A stretch of DNA of 42,875 bases from CAZEHO01 sp964511945. GTDB lineage: Bacteria; Actinomycetota; Acidimicrobiia; Spongiisociales; UBA11373. The notes under the pieces were generated by a model that made no database searches, had not been told where the DNA came from, and saw only the letters and a program-made list of their open reading frames with translations. Below, one piece after another: positions 42,101-42,875 of the stretch. The stretch covers positions 1 through 42,875 of the forward strand of contig CAZEHO010000026.1 in NCBI GenBank assembly GCA_964511945.1, written 5' to 3'. Both the position numbers and the translations under genes were made by a program. How positions within the stretch are numbered: the stretch's first letter is position 1; every line of letters begins with the position of its first letter.

Positions 42101-42875
42101 GAGCCGTCCTCTCGGACCACGAGAGACAGGGTCCCGGCCTTCGAGGCGTAGCCGCTGCGGTCCTCGAACCACTCGGAGCCGTCGTCGAGTGGCGGCGCTT
42201 GGACGTGGAGCCTCGGCCCTTGCTCGAGGGCGTAGAAATGGTGGTAGTGGCCGGTTATCAGGATCGAGCAATCACCCGCGGGCGCCCACGCGTGCGATTG
42301 GTCGCGCCACCACGCCCAGATCTTGCCGGCGGACGTGGCGGAGCCTCCACGAGCTCGCCCGTCGGCCATGTGACCATGTGCGAATCCGACGAGGACGCCG
42401 GGCTCGAGCTCGACGGAGACGGCGAGCTCCCGGTCGGGGATGATCCACCGGACGTGGCCGAACCGGTCCGGGTTCTCGGCGGCCGCCTCGGCCGCGCACT
42501 CGACGACGGCGAGGTCGTCGGAGTCGCCGGCGTCGGTGACGATCTTCCCGTTTCCTCCGCGGTTCTCGCCGTGGTTCCCAGCGACAGCGACGACGACCAC
42601 GTCGGCGGCGAGCTCACTCCACGCTTTGACGAGCCGGAGAATGAGCTTTCTGGCGATCTTGGTTTGGTCCCGGCGGTGGTACTCGACCGAGAACGTCTGG
42701 GAGGGATAGAACCCGGCGCATCCCTCGACGAGATCTCCGAGACACGCGATCACGAGACGGCCGACCGGTTCGCCGGCGTCCCGGAGCTCGGCGAGGCGGG
42801 CGGCGACCCGGCCCTCGAGGGCGCGGACTCGGCGGATCACCGCGGCGGTGCCCTCGCCGTCCCGCTTGCCAATCT
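42076..42875 (-). CDS. Phage-type calcineurin-like phosphoesterase, N-terminus outside the window
   Basis: At least 266 residues are visible and the frame is open to the window edge, so the start lies beyond it. GTG 42840 is unlikely to be the start. Metallophosphoesterase motifs seen are CLGDLVEGC (GD), AGNHGENR (GNH) and GHYHHF (GH); the first DxH motif would be off-window. Such proteins are common in actinophage genomes. Substrate unknown. Confidence 0.78.
   Translation of the reverse strand, partial: IGKRDGEGTAAVIRRVRALEGRVAARLAELRDAGEPVGRLVIACLGDLVEGCAGFYPSQTFSVEYHRRDQTKIARKLILRLVKAWSELAADVVVVAVAGNHGENRGGNGKIVTDAGDSDDLAVVECAAEAAAENPDRFGHVRWIIPDRELAVSVELEPGVLVGFAHGHMADGRARGGSATSAGKIWAWWRDQSHAWAPAGDCSILITGHYHHFYALEQGPRLHVQAPPLDDGSEWFEDRSGYASKAGTLSLVVREDGSWTGLEIL

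Larger units (their letters stand above)
41323..42875. mobile_element. Probable end of an integrated phage or phage-like element at tRNA-Thr
   Basis: Immediately after the tRNA come a hairpin, three CATCCCCCGTT direct repeats, another hairpin and two minus-strand genes of phage character (DUF1353 and a phosphoesterase). The housekeeping gene order stops at the tRNA. No integrase is visible in the window, so the other end and the integrase, if present, lie beyond 42875. The tRNA 3' half would be the shared att core. Confidence 0.6.

Noticed and set aside
41561..42271. Long 236-residue version of the DUF1353 protein
   Set aside because: The first 57 residues lie within the phosphoesterase gene and look like antisense or out-of-frame sequence. 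ATG 42100 has a ribosome site.
42076..42840. GTG 42840 as the start of the phosphoesterase
   Set aside because: The frame is open to the window edge and the first metal-binding motif is missing, so the true start must lie beyond the window.

Overview
High-GC DNA with almost no gene-free space outside a few repeat-filled intergenic regions. It looks like a chromosome segment of an actinobacterium (Actinomycetota), perhaps from the Acidimicrobiia or a related deep lineage. Supporting this are a SigR/RsrA-type sigma and zinc anti-sigma pair, the order zincin_2-tilS-hpt-ftsH-folP-folK-panC-coaX-lysS-clpC, and the order radA-disA-carD-PIN/TRAM-ispD-ispF-cysS-rlmB. The lineage call is inference from gene order and families, not from a marker-gene tree.

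Layout. (1) 1-8.05 kb: the tail of an unidentified gene, then a secreted protein gene divergent from a 2,132-residue membrane-anchored regulator (OmpR-type winged helix, BTAD, protein kinase, STAND NTPase, one TM helix, coiled coil, WD40 and kelch). The shared intergenic region holds an operator-like array with 11-bp periodicity. A small membrane protein follows. (2) 8.1-9.5 kb: palindromic intergenic DNA, tRNA-Thr(CGT), a redox-type sigma factor and anti-sigma, and a small zinc-binding protein. (3) 9.5-24.7 kb: housekeeping genes. These are a zincin-like protein, tilS, hpt, ftsH, a folate cluster (folP, folK) in which a phosphatase-fold protein lacking its catalytic Cys and Arg sits where folB is usually found, pantothenate and CoA genes (DUF2520 protein, panC, coaX), lysS, a polyprenyl diphosphate synthase and clpC. 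(4) 24.9-31.3 kb: a BMP/PnrA-type nucleoside ABC importer. Its lipoprotein contains two tandem binding domains, and its ATPase carries a hydrophobic, possibly membrane-inserting segment inside the first nucleotide-binding domain. (5) 31.7-41.3 kb: a zinc-ribbon/TM/discoidin-like protein, radA, disA, a CarD with a long histone-H1-like N-terminal tail, PIN/TRAM, ispD, ispF, gdpD, cysS and rlmB. (6) 41.3 kb to the end: tRNA-Thr(TGT) followed by phage-type genes on the minus strand, probably one end of an integrated element.

Much of the gene set works in linked pathways. tilS and hpt handle tRNA modification and purine salvage. folP and folK make dihydropteroate. The DUF2520 protein, panC and coaX feed CoA. 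ispD and ispF feed the MEP isoprenoid pathway, whose products the polyprenyl synthase elongates. disA makes c-di-AMP beside the repair gene radA. Many neighbouring genes overlap by 4 bases (ATGA or GTGA), which indicates translational coupling. Strong hairpins close several units (12665-12689, 24669-24685, 26993-27022, 31316-31350).

The most notable signals are the membrane-anchored multi-domain regulator with its operator, the degenerate phosphatase in the folate cluster, the ABC ATPase insertion, the gene-converted tandem lipoprotein, the CarD tail and a ~170-bp palindromic repeat present twice in convergent intergenic gaps.
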